From: Flavobacterium sharifuzzamanii
GTDB lineage: Bacteria; Bacteroidota; Bacteroidia; Flavobacteriales; Flavobacteriaceae
DNA length: 64,000 nucleotides
Reading direction: 5' to 3'
Assembly (NCBI RefSeq): GCF_003254585.1
Contig: NZ_QJGZ01000032.1
Location: forward strand, 1 to 64,000
Shown here: in pieces, positions 44,130 through 53,378 of the stretch
Numbering within the stretch: position 1 is the stretch's first letter
Layout of the letters: the number at the start of each line of letters is the position of its first letter
The notes under the pieces: generated by a model
What the model saw: only the letters and a program-made list of their open reading frames with translations
Told to the model about the DNA's origin: nothing
Databases searched by the model: none
Translations under genes and position numbers: made by a program

Positions 44130-44735
44130 ATGTTTTCAAAATTAGCATATTCAGTTTTCGAACAAAGCATCAAAGATTATCACCAATTTGATAATGTTGA
44201 CCAGCCAATAAACAATCCATATCCAAAAGATAAATTCGAACATTTGTTATATCTAAAAAATTGGATTGACACAGTTCAATGGCATTTTGAAGATATTATT
44301 CGTGACCCACAGATTGATCCTGTAGCAGCTTTAACTTTGAAAAGAAGAATTGACGCATCAAATCAAGAGCGTACTGATATGGTGGAATATATAGATAGCT
44401 ACTTTTTACAAAAATACAGCAATGTAAAAGTAAAAGACGGAGCAAAAATCAATTCTGAAAGTCCAGCTTGGGCTTTTGACAGATTATCGATTTTGGCTTT
44501 AAAAATCTATCACATGCACGAAGAAGCGAATCGTGCAGAAGCTTCTCAAGAACACAGAGATAAATGTCAGGAAAAATTAAATATCCTTTTAGAGCAAAGA
44601 ACAGATTTATCTACAGCAATTGAAGAATTATTGACAGATATCGAAAACGGAGATAAATTCATGAAAGTGTACAAACAAATGAAAATGTACAATGATGATG
44701 ATTTGAACCCAGTTTTATATCAAAATAAAAAATAA
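44130..44735 (+). CDS. DUF4254 domain-containing protein
   Basis: A 201-residue, almost entirely helical protein of the DUF4254 family. Recognisable stretches are NWIDTVQWHFEDIIRDPQID, LKRRIDASNQERTDMVEYID and SPAWAFDRLSILALKIYHM. The family function is unknown, but such genes are regularly found directly before a family 9 glycosyltransferase, as here (4-bp gap). This suggests a role in lipopolysaccharide core or surface glycan assembly. Confidence 0.88.
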   Translation: MFSKLAYSVFEQSIKDYHQFDNVDQPINNPYPKDKFEHLLYLKNWIDTVQWHFEDIIRDPQIDPVAALTLKRRIDASNQERTDMVEYIDSYFLQKYSNVKVKDGAKINSESPAWAFDRLSILALKIYHMHEEANRAEASQEHRDKCQEKLNILLEQRTDLSTAIEELLTDIENGDKFMKVYKQMKMYNDDDLNPVLYQNKK

Positions 44736-44739
44736 TAAT

Positions 44740-45789
44740 TTGGCAGACTTGTCTAGCAAAATTAAGCATATAGCCGTCATGAGACTATCCGCAATGGGAG
44801 ATGTCGCCATGACGGTTCCTGTTTTACGAGCTTTTGTAAAACAATATCCAACGGTAAAATTGACCGTTATTTCCCGTCCGTTTTTTAAACCTTTCTTTGA
44901 TGGAATTCCGAATCTGGATTTTTTTGCTTTTGATGAAAAACAAAGACACAAAGGATTTCCAGGACTTTTACGCTTATTTAGAGATGTGAAAAAATTGAAG
45001 ATTGATGCTTTTGCCGATCTTCATAATGTTTTACGATCTAAAGTTGTGAGTTTACTTTTCGCTTTAAGCGGAAAAAAAAGAGCAACTGTTGATAAAGGAA
45101 GAGAAGGGAAAAAAGAATTGACGCGAGAAGAAAATAAGATTTTCAAACAATTGCCAACCATGTTTGAAAGACATGTAAAAGTGTTTGAAGAATTAGGCTT
45201 TCCTTTAAATTTATCAAATCCAGCATTTCCTGAAAAAGTAGTTTTAAGTTCTGATATTTTGCAAATTATCGGAAATGAAAATCAAAAACTTATAGGAATT
45301 GCACCTTTTGCTCAGTACGATTCTAAAGTTTATCCATTAGATTTAATGAAAGAGGTAATTGCAAAATTGGCAGAAAATTCAGCAAATAAAATTTTACTTT
45401 TTGGCGGAGGAAAGAAAGAAATTGAAATTTTGGATTCAATTTCTGAGCCTTTTGAAAATGTAATTAATATGGCTGGAAAAATTAAATTTCAGCAAGAATT
45501 GCAATTGATAAGCAATCTCGATGTAATGCTTTCTATGGATTCTGGAAATGCGCATATTGCAGCAATGCTGGGCGTAAAGGTCATTACACTTTGGGGTGCG
45601 ACACATCCGTACGCGGGATTTTTGCCATTCAATCAAAGTCTGGAGAATGCATTGACTTCAGACCGAAATCAATATCCAAAATTACCGACTTCTGTTTATG
45701 GCAATAAAATTGTTGAAGGTTATGAGGATGCAATGAGGACAATTTCACCGAAGCAGGTTGTTGATAAAGTTGTAGAACAGATTTCATAA
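44740..45789 (+). CDS. Glycosyltransferase family 9 (heptosyltransferase-like)
   Basis: A 349-residue GT-B enzyme of the heptosyltransferase family, adding a sugar during lipopolysaccharide core synthesis. Key stretches are VMRLSAMGDVAMTVPVLRAF at the start, ADLHNVLRSKVVSLLF, and the donor-binding LDVMLSMDSGNAHIAAMLG with TLWGATHPYAGF. The conserved N-terminal strand KIKHIAVMRLSAMGD needs a start upstream of its internal Met, and only TTG codons (44740, 44752) are available. It is translationally close to the DUF4254 gene. Confidence 0.88.
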   Translation: MADLSSKIKHIAVMRLSAMGDVAMTVPVLRAFVKQYPTVKLTVISRPFFKPFFDGIPNLDFFAFDEKQRHKGFPGLLRLFRDVKKLKIDAFADLHNVLRSKVVSLLFALSGKKRATVDKGREGKKELTREENKIFKQLPTMFERHVKVFEELGFPLNLSNPAFPEKVVLSSDILQIIGNENQKLIGIAPFAQYDSKVYPLDLMKEVIAKLAENSANKILLFGGGKKEIEILDSISEPFENVINMAGKIKFQQELQLISNLDVMLSMDSGNAHIAAMLGVKVITLWGATHPYAGFLPFNQSLENALTSDRNQYPKLPTSVYGNKIVEGYEDAMRTISPKQVVDKVVEQIS

Positions 45790-45820
45790 AGAAAAAAAGT
45801 TTAAGAACATCTTCTTTTGT

Positions 45821-45854
45821 AAGCTTCGGAGAAGCGAAATATTTATAGAAAAGG
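45821..45854 (+). repeat. AGCTYCRGAGAAGCGA intergenic repeat, copy 1
   Basis: AAGCTTCGGAGAAGCGAAATATTTATAGAAAAGG has the same head as the left arm of the large hairpin 18 bp downstream. It is a half element without its inverted partner. Confidence 0.6.
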
Positions 45855-45871
45855 AATGATGCTACAATACT

Positions 45872-45925
45872 AAAGCTCCAGAGAAGCGACATGTTTTTTA
45901 TAATATGTCGCTTCTCTGGAGCTTT
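45872..45925. repeat. 21-bp perfect hairpin element
   Basis: The arm 45872-45892 (AAAGCTCCAGAGAAGCGACA...) is perfectly complementary to 45905-45925 around a 12-nt A/T loop, with T residues after the right arm. It could terminate the glycosyltransferase transcript, but its sequence relation to the 45821 repeat marks it as a repetitive intergenic element. Confidence 0.8.
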
Positions 45926-45992
45926 TTTCATTTGTTTTTATTGAGATTCTATAAATATCTTACCTCGCAGGGATATTTGCTAATAAAAATCT

Positions 45993-46427
45993 TTAAGCAA
46001 TATTTTTATTCAGAACATATCGTTCATTAGAATCGAGGAAAGAGTATCCTATCGTTTTTCTTCTTTTTTTGTTTACTATAATAGAAACAAAGTTATTTTT
46101 GTCTTCGGTTGATAATAGAATGTGTTCGAATTTATTGGATGAATCTCTGTAAATTTTATAAATTAAGTCATGATCTTTAATTTTTTTAGATAAGACTTTT
46201 GCCGATTTAAGTTTGCTTACATAGGGCCAAATATTAAAAATATTCGAATCTGTTTTTTTTACTTCTACCATTTTTTCGGTCAAAGTTGAATTGTATTTTT
46301 CTCTTTCGAGCAATTTAGGACCTTTCTTGTTTTTCATTTTTATAATAACTGCCAGAACGCATAGCGAAGCAGTTACAGCCAGCATGATAAATAGATATAA
46401 ATGAAAGTGGTGAACGTGAGCTGTCAT
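45993..46427 (-). CDS. Small single-TM protein of unknown function
   Basis: A 144-residue protein. A His-rich N-terminus (MTAHVHHFHLYLF) leads into one membrane helix (about 11-30), then a Lys-rich basic cytoplasmic region with no known domain (EREKYNSTLTEKMVEVKK, NNFVSIIVNKKRRKTIGYSFL). The C-terminal half has a strand pattern, but no family was recognised. It is isolated between the hairpin element and a bare 250-bp stretch. Confidence 0.65.
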   Translation of the reverse strand: MTAHVHHFHLYLFIMLAVTASLCVLAVIIKMKNKKGPKLLEREKYNSTLTEKMVEVKKTDSNIFNIWPYVSKLKSAKVLSKKIKDHDLIYKIYRDSSNKFEHILLSTEDKNNFVSIIVNKKRRKTIGYSFLDSNERYVLNKNIA

Positions 46428-46617
46428 GATATTTAATGTTTAAATGTTTGACAAAATTTGAGTTTGCTCTATAAAATCTCAAGCCATTAGATTGAGATTG
46501 CGATAATTATACCTCTAATTTAATGAAAATTTGGCAATATTTTAATAAAATTTTGCTTTTATTTCAATTGCGACTAAATCTTCAAGTCCCAGCAAGAATT
46601 GTGAATATAGAAACAAA

Positions 46618-46657
46618 AAAAATCCAAATTCCGGTTTATTTTGGAATTTGGATTTTT
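46618..46657. terminator. Terminator of the FNR/2Fe-2S gene
   Basis: AATCCAAATTCC (46621-46632) pairs with GGAATTTGGATT (46643-46654), flanked by an A run on the left that becomes a T run on the minus strand. It lies 23 bp past the stop of the reductase gene. Confidence 0.85.
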
Positions 46658-46679
46658 ATATTTTGATATTTTTCAAATA

Positions 46680-47732
46680 TTATACGTCGTCGTAATCAAC
46701 ATAAATAGTTTCTGATGTTGGATGCGCTTGACATGTTAAAATTAAACCTTCAGCAATTTCGCCGTCTGTTAAAATAGAATTTTTCGTCATTTCGGCGCTT
46801 CCCTTCGTAACGCGTCCTAAACAGCTGCTGCAGATTCCGCCTTGGCAAGAATAAGGAGCGTCAACACCTTGTTTTAGAGCAGCATCAAGAATAGTTTGTT
46901 TTTTAGACATTTCGAAAGTAGTTTCCTCATCATCTACCAAAACAGTAATTTTCGTGTGTCCTTCTTGAGAACCTTGGATTGCATGCTCTTCAGAAGAAGA
47001 AGTAAACAATTCAAATTTGATGGCAGACTCTTTTACATTTTTTTCTTTCAAAACGTTAGAAACAGTGTTAATCATGTCTTCTGGTCCGCAAAGGAAAAAC
47101 TTATCAAACTGAAGTTCTTTGTGTTTGTTGTTTAAAACAAAATTTACAGCCGATTTTTCAATTCTTCCAAATAAAGCATTTTCGGCCTTTGCTTGGCTGT
47201 ACACATAATGCACAAAAAATCTGCCTACATATTGTAATTGCAGATCATGAAGTTCTTGCTGAAAGATTGTACTTTCAGGAGTTTTATTTCCGTAAACTAA
47301 TACAAATGAACTCTTTGGTTCATTTTTTAAAACTGACTTTATAATAGAAAGAACAGGAGTAATTCCGCTTCCTGCAGCAAATGCAGCATAATTTTTTTGT
47401 CTTTCAGCATCTGGTTCAAAAGTAAATTTACCTTCTGGATGACCTACTTCAAGAACATCTCCTGCTTTTAATGTAGTATTGGCAAACTGCGAAAAAAGAC
47501 CATTTTTTACTGCTTTTACAGCAATTCTTAATTCGCCGCTGTCGGGTGCAGAGCAAATAGAATAAGCACGTCTAATTTCTTGGTTATCAAGAGTTAATTT
47601 TAAATTTATATATTGACCTGCTATAAATTTATAGTCAGATTTTAGTTCTTCGGGAACATTAAAAAGGATAGAAACAGCATCTGCAGTTTCGCGTTTAACC
47701 TCTTTAATTATAAGTTTTAAGAATGAAGGCAT
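46680..47732 (-). CDS. PaaE-like ferredoxin-NAD(P)H reductase with 2Fe-2S domain
   Basis: A 350-residue electron-transfer protein. The FAD-binding barrel carries RRAYSICSAPDSGELRIAV, the NAD(P)-binding domain has FAAGSGITPVLSIIKS and FFLCGPEDMINTV, and the C-terminal plant-type ferredoxin domain binds 2Fe-2S through CQGGICSSC plus the Cys of LTCQAHP. It resembles PaaE, the reductase of phenylacetyl-CoA epoxidase, but the oxygenase subunits are absent here, so the partner is unknown. The start MPSFLKL is chosen; nine more codons are open upstream. Confidence 0.9.
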   Translation of the reverse strand: MPSFLKLIIKEVKRETADAVSILFNVPEELKSDYKFIAGQYINLKLTLDNQEIRRAYSICSAPDSGELRIAVKAVKNGLFSQFANTTLKAGDVLEVGHPEGKFTFEPDAERQKNYAAFAAGSGITPVLSIIKSVLKNEPKSSFVLVYGNKTPESTIFQQELHDLQLQYVGRFFVHYVYSQAKAENALFGRIEKSAVNFVLNNKHKELQFDKFFLCGPEDMINTVSNVLKEKNVKESAIKFELFTSSSEEHAIQGSQEGHTKITVLVDDEETTFEMSKKQTILDAALKQGVDAPYSCQGGICSSCLGRVTKGSAEMTKNSILTDGEIAEGLILTCQAHPTSETIYVDYDDV

Positions 47733-47747
47733 GATAGAATTTTTATG

Positions 47748-47755
47748 CAAAAGTA
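47748..47755 (-). promoter_or_regulatory. -7 element of the reductase gene
   Basis: TACTTTTG on the minus strand matches TAnnTTTG and lies 15 bp from the chosen start. The -33 element is unclear. Confidence 0.5.
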
Positions 47756-47818
47756 GCAAACCACTATTAAAATTTTAGCACGAAATTATTTTTTTTAACT
47801 TTTTTTGTAACGTTTTCC

Positions 47819-47826
47819 TACATTTG
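47819..47826 (+). promoter_or_regulatory. -7 element of the DUF5687-ABC operon
   Basis: TACATTTG matches TAnnTTTG, 34 bp upstream of the ATG. The nearest TTTG upstream is too close, so the -33 is uncertain. Confidence 0.5.
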
Positions 47827-47860
47827 GTCTCTTACTACAAAAATATTAAAACCAAAAACC

Positions 47861-49321
47861 ATGATTAAGAAGTTTATTTACCTCGAATGGAAGGCTTTTA
47901 TTAGGTCGGCATCCTTCGGTAAAAACCTGGCAATGAAAATTATAATAGGTTTTCTGATGATCTATTTTTCGCTAATTTTTATTGGTATGGGCGTTGGAGC
48001 ATTTTATGTTCTAAAGGATATGAAATTGGAACCATTAGTAACGGTCAACAAATTTCTTTTTTATTATTTCCTTTTAGATTTAATAATTCGATTGTTATTA
48101 CAGTCAATTCCTGTTTTGAATATTAAACCTTTATTGGTTCTTCCTTTTAAGAAACCAACAATAGTTCATTTTTCTTTGGGCAAAACGGCTTTATCTTTTT
48201 TTAACTGGGTACATGCTTTATTTTTTATTCCGTTTTCAGTTGTGTTAATTTTGAATGGATATGATGTTGTCGAAATTATTTTCTGGCATTTAGGAATAAT
48301 GGCGATGATATACATCAATAATTTCCTGAACATTATCTTGAGTAATATTGACAAATTGTTTGCTGTATTTGTAGTATTGATAGTAGTTTTAGGAGGTGCA
48401 CAATATTATAAATTATTTGATATCACTATATTTACAACTCCATTTTTTCAAAATTTCTATGATATTGACGGAGTGTTTTTAGTTCCGATTTTAATACTAA
48501 TCGGACTCTATATTTTTACTTTTAAATACTTCGAAAAGAATTTATACCTAGATGCAGGTCTTTCTGTAAAACACGATGTGGCATCAACAGAAAATCTTGC
48601 TTGGCTGAATCAATTTGGGACTTTAGGGACTTTTCTTAAAAACGATATTAAACTCATTAAAAGAAATAAAAGGTCAAAAACCACTATAGTAATGAGTGTA
48701 ATCTTTTTATTCTACGGATTAATTTTCTTTGGAAATACGCATCAGCCGCCTGCTATGCAAATTTTTGCTGGAATATTTGTTTCAGGAGGATTTCTATTTG
48801 TTTTTGGCCAGTTTGTACCAAGCTGGGACAGTTCGTATTATCAATTAATGATGACTCAGAATATTCCGTATAGAGGTTATATTACCGCAAAATGGTGGCT
48901 TATTGTAATTGCTACTTTTATTTCTACAATTCTAGCTTCTTTTTATCTTTTGTATGGATGGGAAGTTTATCTAACGATTGTTGTTGGGGCAGTTTATAAC
49001 ATCGGAGTCAATTCTCATTTGGTGCTTTTAGGAGGTGCTTTTACTAAAACACCAATTGATTTGAGTAATGCTGGTGGAGCTTTTGGAGATAAAAAAGCCT
49101 TTAATGTAAATTCGATGCTTTTGTCTTTGCCAAAAATATTTTTGCCATTATTATTGTATTGGCTAGGATTACGTTTCGCAGATAAAACAGTGGCTTTAAG
49201 CTTGGTTGCGGGAGCTGGTATCTTGGGTTTTATATTTAAGGAAAAAGTGTTTTCGTTAATAGAAAGAAGATATAAAATTGAGAAATACAGTACAATAAGT
49301 GCTTATAAACAAAAGAGTTAA
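47861..49321 (+). CDS. DUF5687 ABC-exporter permease
   Basis: A 486-residue multi-pass membrane protein of the DUF5687 family. About 12 hydrophobic helices are visible, with a soluble stretch (GLSVKHDVASTENLAWLNQF, KNDIKLIKRNKRSKT) in the middle. The following gene encodes an ABC ATPase 45 bp downstream, so it is very probably the permease of a two-gene exporter. The substrate is unknown. Confidence 0.85.
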   Translation: MIKKFIYLEWKAFIRSASFGKNLAMKIIIGFLMIYFSLIFIGMGVGAFYVLKDMKLEPLVTVNKFLFYYFLLDLIIRLLLQSIPVLNIKPLLVLPFKKPTIVHFSLGKTALSFFNWVHALFFIPFSVVLILNGYDVVEIIFWHLGIMAMIYINNFLNIILSNIDKLFAVFVVLIVVLGGAQYYKLFDITIFTTPFFQNFYDIDGVFLVPILILIGLYIFTFKYFEKNLYLDAGLSVKHDVASTENLAWLNQFGTLGTFLKNDIKLIKRNKRSKTTIVMSVIFLFYGLIFFGNTHQPPAMQIFAGIFVSGGFLFVFGQFVPSWDSSYYQLMMTQNIPYRGYITAKWWLIVIATFISTILASFYLLYGWEVYLTIVVGAVYNIGVNSHLVLLGGAFTKTPIDLSNAGGAFGDKKAFNVNSMLLSLPKIFLPLLLYWLGLRFADKTVALSLVAGAGILGFIFKEKVFSLIERRYKIEKYSTISAYKQKS

Positions 49322-49366
49322 TAGGATAATTAATTTAAAATCTGAAATCAACAATCTAAAATTATT

Positions 49367-50062
49367 ATGATACAAGTAAATCAGCTTTCAAAAATATATA
49401 ACGGAACCACAGTTTTAAACATTAGCAATTTAGAAATCCCAAAAGGGCAAAGCTTTGGCTTGGTAGGAAATAATGGAGCAGGGAAAACAACATTTTTCAG
49501 TTTGCTTTTAGATCTTATCCAACCATCAACGGGATATATAAAGAGTAACAATATTCAGGTAAATACAAGTGAAAATTGGAAATCTTTTACAGGATCATTT
49601 TTAGATGAAAATTTCCTTATCGGATATTTGACTCCAGAAGAGTATTTTTATTTTATTGGAGATTTACGAAATCAAAACAAAGCAGATATTGATGCATTGT
49701 TAGCAAAACACGAAGAGTTTTTTAATGGAGAAATTTTAAAGAACAAAAAATACCTGCGCGACCTTTCTAAAGGAAATCAGAAAAAAGTGGGAATTATTGC
49801 CACACTTATTGGTAATCCTGAAGTTGTAATTTTAGACGAACCTTTTGCAAATTTAGATCCAACAACAGTTAGCCGATTAAAAAAAATAATCAGAGAATTA
49901 GCAGATGATCCAAATGTAACTGTTTTGGTCTCAAGCCATGATTTACAGCATACCGTGGAGGTTTGTGATAGAATTGTTGCTCTTAATAAAGGCGAAATTG
50001 TTAAAGATATTCAGACTTCAAAAGAAACCTTACAAGAATTAGAATTATTTTTTGCTGTGTAA
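49367..50062 (+). CDS. ABC transporter ATP-binding protein
   Basis: A 231-residue ATPase. Walker A is GNNGAGKTT (about 34-42), the signature is DLSKGNQKKVGI, Walker B is VVILDEPFANLDP, and the H-loop His is in VLVSSHDLQHT. The DxLSKGNQKK signature variant is typical of ABC-2-type exporters. It pairs with the DUF5687 permease just upstream. Confidence 0.93.
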   Translation: MIQVNQLSKIYNGTTVLNISNLEIPKGQSFGLVGNNGAGKTTFFSLLLDLIQPSTGYIKSNNIQVNTSENWKSFTGSFLDENFLIGYLTPEEYFYFIGDLRNQNKADIDALLAKHEEFFNGEILKNKKYLRDLSKGNQKKVGIIATLIGNPEVVILDEPFANLDPTTVSRLKKIIRELADDPNVTVLVSSHDLQHTVEVCDRIVALNKGEIVKDIQTSKETLQELELFFAV

Positions 50063-50152
50063 GAATTTCTATATTTCAAAAAGAACCGTATTTTTACAAG
50101 TGATTATACTAAAATTAGTTTTTAGTAGTTATGTGTTTTAAACTCTTTTCTA

Positions 50153-52765
50153 TTGAAAAAGAATACTCTTAAATATAGTTTTATTCCGATTTTTTTATTC
50201 TTTTTGATAGCTTGTTCTACCAAAAAGAATACCTTTTTGGCTCGAAGTTCTCACTCGATTGGGACCAAATATAATATTCTTTATAACGGGGGAATTGGCC
50301 TTGATAAAGGTTTAAAGTCTATTCAGGCCAATAATGAAGATAATTTTTGGAAACAGCTGCCAATTGAAAAAATGCAGTTTGATGAAAATTTTTCTGAAGG
50401 CGAAAAAGCTAAAAATCCTGATTTTGAAAAAGCAGAAACTAAAGCTACAAAAGCCATTCAGAAACACTCTATGAATATTGGCGGAAGAGAAAGAAACTGG
50501 CAGATGGATGAAGCGTATCTTATGCTTGGAAAAGCAAGATATTATGATCAGCGTTTTATTCCGGCAATTGAGGCATTCAATTATATTTTATACAAATATC
50601 CAGAAAGCAATAATATTTATACCGCAAAAATCTGGCGCGAGAAAACCAACATGCGTTTAGGGAATGATGCAATTGCTCTTAAAAACATCAAAATCTTACT
50701 TAAAAAAACAGATTTAGATAAACAGACTTATGCTGATGCCAACGCGCTTTTGGCAGAAGCTTTTCTAAATTTAGAACAAAAAGATAGCGCTGTCTCTAGA
50801 CTTAGAGTTGCTGAGCAATTTACAAAAAGCAACGAAGAACGTGCAAGATATCGTTTTATCCTTGGACAAATGTATCAGGCAGAAGGAAAACGTGACAGTG
50901 CCATTTATTTTTATGATGCCGTTATAGATTTAAACAGAAAGGCAGATCGTAAGTATATGATGCACGCTTACGCGAAGAAAGCACAAATGTTTGATTATGG
51001 GAAAGATAATGATACGATTTTCTTAAAAACATTTAATAAATTGGTGACTGATCGTGAAAATCGTCCTTATTATGATGTTCTTTTTTATGAAATGGGAGTT
51101 TATTATGATAAAAAGAAAGATCAGGAAAATGCACTAGTCTTCTACAATAAATCTTTAGGCAGAAAATCTAAAGATCCATATTTGATGGCCTCGGCTTATA
51201 GAAATATTGGAAACATGTATTTCAAAAATACAGACTATACAATGGCAGCCAAATATTATGACAGTACTTTGGTAAAACTGGATCCTAAAACCAGAGAATA
51301 TGCTTTTATAGAAAAAAACAGAAAAAATCTTGACGACGTAATTAAATACGAAGCTATTGCAAAACGCAATGATAGTATTATTAAGGTATATAACTTGCCG
51401 CCGAATGAAAAGAAAGATTATTTCGAAAATTATATTGCCGAGCTTAAAAAGAAAGATGAAGCAAAACGACTTTTAGAAGAAAAAGAAAAAGAGCGATTGG
51501 CTAATATTGATCGAAATTCTCAAGCAGACTTTTCAGGAAACGGAGCTGTTAATCCTAATTCTCTAGGCAAACCAGTAGAACCAGAAGGAATTGGGATGCC
51601 TCCAGGCGGAAATGATAATGCAAGTACATTTTATTTTTACAATCCGACAACTGTTGCTTACGGAAAACTTCAGTTTAAAAAAATGTGGGGCAGTAGAACA
51701 TTGGGCGGAAATTGGAGATTGGCAGGAGTACGATCTGCAAACGATGCTGCAATGAAAGACACCATTAATACGAAAGAAGTTGCAAATGCACTGAAAGATA
51801 CAATTGTTCCAGAAAAATATACTGTGGCATATTATGTAGAACAGCTTCCAACTTCGCAAACTGCTATGGATAGTATTGGCAAAGAGCGCAATTTTTCATA
51901 TTATCAATTAGGACTTATATATAAGGAGAAGTTTAAAGAATACAATTTGGCTAGTGACAAACTAGAACAATTGCTTAAAAATAATCCTGAAGAAAAACTG
52001 GTATTGCCATCTATGTATAATTTGTACAAAATTTATCAGATTACAAATCCAGCAAAAGCAGAAGCTATAAAGGCAGAGATTTCTACGAAATATCCAGATT
52101 CGAGATATGCTCACATTTTAAATAATAAAGAAGACGATCCAAATTCTAGTCCCGATAAAGAATATCAAAAATGGTATAAACTTTTTGAAGAAGAAAAATT
52201 CGATGAGGTCTTAGCTAATATTGACAATTTGATTAACCAATATTCGGGAGATGACATTGTATCGAAATATGAATTATTAAAAGCCAATACTTTAGGAAAA
52301 GTAAATGGTTTGGAAGCGTATAAAAAAGGACTTGAGAATGTGGCAGACAATTACCCAAATAGTGAAGAAGGTAAAAATGCTAGAGAAATTTTAGAGAAAC
52401 AAGTTCCTGTTTTAGAAAAACTTAGTTTTACAACAACCGATACTAAAAACTGGAAAATATTATATCGTGTTTCTAACAACGATACAAAAGCAGTAAAAAG
52501 AATTGAAGAAGCAATCAGAGTATTTTTATTAGTTGAAAACTATGAAAGATTGACGACTTCTTTGGATAAATACAATAAAACAGAAAGTTTTGTAGTTATT
52601 CATGGTTTAAAATCTGAGGCTTACGCAAATGATGTTGCAGGTGTTTTCAGAGACGATAAAAAATATAAAATCCCAGATCAGGCAATAATAATATCAAATG
52701 ATAATTACAAGATCGTTCAGATCAAAAAGAATTTGGACGCGTACTTGGCCCCCAAAACCCCTTAA
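50153..52765 (+). CDS. sprE: SprE/PorW-type gliding and type IX secretion lipoprotein
   Basis: This is an 870-residue lipoprotein of the SprE/PorW type, required for type IX secretion and gliding in flavobacteria. The signal peptide ends in the lipobox FFLIACSTK (Cys21). A TPR region follows (about 115-400), including YLMLGKARYYDQRFIPAIEAF and YFKNTDYTMAAKYYDSTL. A coiled segment and a C-terminal domain complete it. The length matches SprE of Flavobacterium as I remember it. No in-frame ATG exists upstream, so TTG is the start. Bactofilin follows 12 bp downstream. The same genome encodes a type IX cargo at 20844. Confidence 0.9.
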   Translation: MKKNTLKYSFIPIFLFFLIACSTKKNTFLARSSHSIGTKYNILYNGGIGLDKGLKSIQANNEDNFWKQLPIEKMQFDENFSEGEKAKNPDFEKAETKATKAIQKHSMNIGGRERNWQMDEAYLMLGKARYYDQRFIPAIEAFNYILYKYPESNNIYTAKIWREKTNMRLGNDAIALKNIKILLKKTDLDKQTYADANALLAEAFLNLEQKDSAVSRLRVAEQFTKSNEERARYRFILGQMYQAEGKRDSAIYFYDAVIDLNRKADRKYMMHAYAKKAQMFDYGKDNDTIFLKTFNKLVTDRENRPYYDVLFYEMGVYYDKKKDQENALVFYNKSLGRKSKDPYLMASAYRNIGNMYFKNTDYTMAAKYYDSTLVKLDPKTREYAFIEKNRKNLDDVIKYEAIAKRNDSIIKVYNLPPNEKKDYFENYIAELKKKDEAKRLLEEKEKERLANIDRNSQADFSGNGAVNPNSLGKPVEPEGIGMPPGGNDNASTFYFYNPTTVAYGKLQFKKMWGSRTLGGNWRLAGVRSANDAAMKDTINTKEVANALKDTIVPEKYTVAYYVEQLPTSQTAMDSIGKERNFSYYQLGLIYKEKFKEYNLASDKLEQLLKNNPEEKLVLPSMYNLYKIYQITNPAKAEAIKAEISTKYPDSRYAHILNNKEDDPNSSPDKEYQKWYKLFEEEKFDEVLANIDNLINQYSGDDIVSKYELLKANTLGKVNGLEAYKKGLENVADNYPNSEEGKNAREILEKQVPVLEKLSFTTTDTKNWKILYRVSNNDTKAVKRIEEAIRVFLLVENYERLTTSLDKYNKTESFVVIHGLKSEAYANDVAGVFRDDKKYKIPDQAIIISNDNYKIVQIKKNLDAYLAPKTP

Positions 52766-52777
52766 ATCTTAACCGCC

Positions 52778-53176
52778 ATGTTTGAAAAAGTAAAGAAAAA
52801 CGGAACTGAACAATTAGGAAGAACAAATAGAATTGTAGAAGGAACATCAATAGTAGGAGACATAGTCTCAAAAGCCGATTTTAGATTAGACGGCGAATTG
52901 ATTGGAAACTTTACTTCGCAAGGCAAAATAGTGATTGGGGCCAAAGGAGCCGTTAAAGGAGAAATAATTTGTAATAATGCTGATATTGAAGGAGAATTTC
53001 ACGGAAAGATAAAAGTTCTAGAAACCCTTAATATTAAATCGACTGCCCAAATACACGGAGAAGTGGCAGTAGGAAAACTTTCGATAGAACCAGGAGCCGA
53101 CTTCACAGCAACCTGTACCATGCTTGCACATTCAAATCCCGTAATCATGCTAGAAGATGGAAAAGGAACCGAATAA
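52778..53176 (+). CDS. Bactofilin
   Basis: A 132-residue bactofilin-family protein, which polymerises into cytoskeletal filaments with roles in cell shape and envelope organisation. The central beta-helix repeats are visible: GDIVSKADFRLDGELIGNF, GKIVIGAKGAVKGEIICNN, ADIEGEFHGKIKV and STAQIHGEVAV, with a short disordered tail. It follows sprE by 12 bp and overlaps the next gene by 20 bp, so translation is probably coupled with AtpZ/AtpI. Confidence 0.93.
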   Translation: MFEKVKKNGTEQLGRTNRIVEGTSIVGDIVSKADFRLDGELIGNFTSQGKIVIGAKGAVKGEIICNNADIEGEFHGKIKVLETLNIKSTAQIHGEVAVGKLSIEPGADFTATCTMLAHSNPVIMLEDGKGTE

Positions 53177-53378
53177 TGATAGAAGAAATAAATGGTTAGC
53201 ATTTATTAATATTCCCTTTCAAATGGGCATTATTATTTTTATATTTAGTTACTTTGGCACGTGGTTAGACAAAAAATATTCTAATGGAGGATCACTTTGG
53301 ACTATAGTCCTTTCTTTATTCTCTGTTTTTTTAGCATTGTATAATGTCATCCGCCAAGTAAAAAATTTAAATAAATAA
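53157..53378 (+). CDS. AtpZ/AtpI-family protein
   Basis: A 73-residue protein with two helices (FQMGIIIFIFSYFGTWLDKK and WTIVLSLFSVFLALYNVIRQ) of the AtpZ/AtpI family. Members sit in front of F0F1-ATPase genes and are linked to c-ring assembly or Mg/Ca transport. It starts inside the bactofilin gene (20-bp overlap) and its stop overlaps the next start by 1 bp (TAATG). Confidence 0.85.
   Translation: MEKEPNNDRRNKWLAFINIPFQMGIIIFIFSYFGTWLDKKYSNGGSLWTIVLSLFSVFLALYNVIRQVKNLNK

Noticed and set aside
45629..45931. 100-codon minus-strand frame across the 45821 repeats
   Set aside because: It is antisense to the glycosyltransferase end and runs through the hairpin element.
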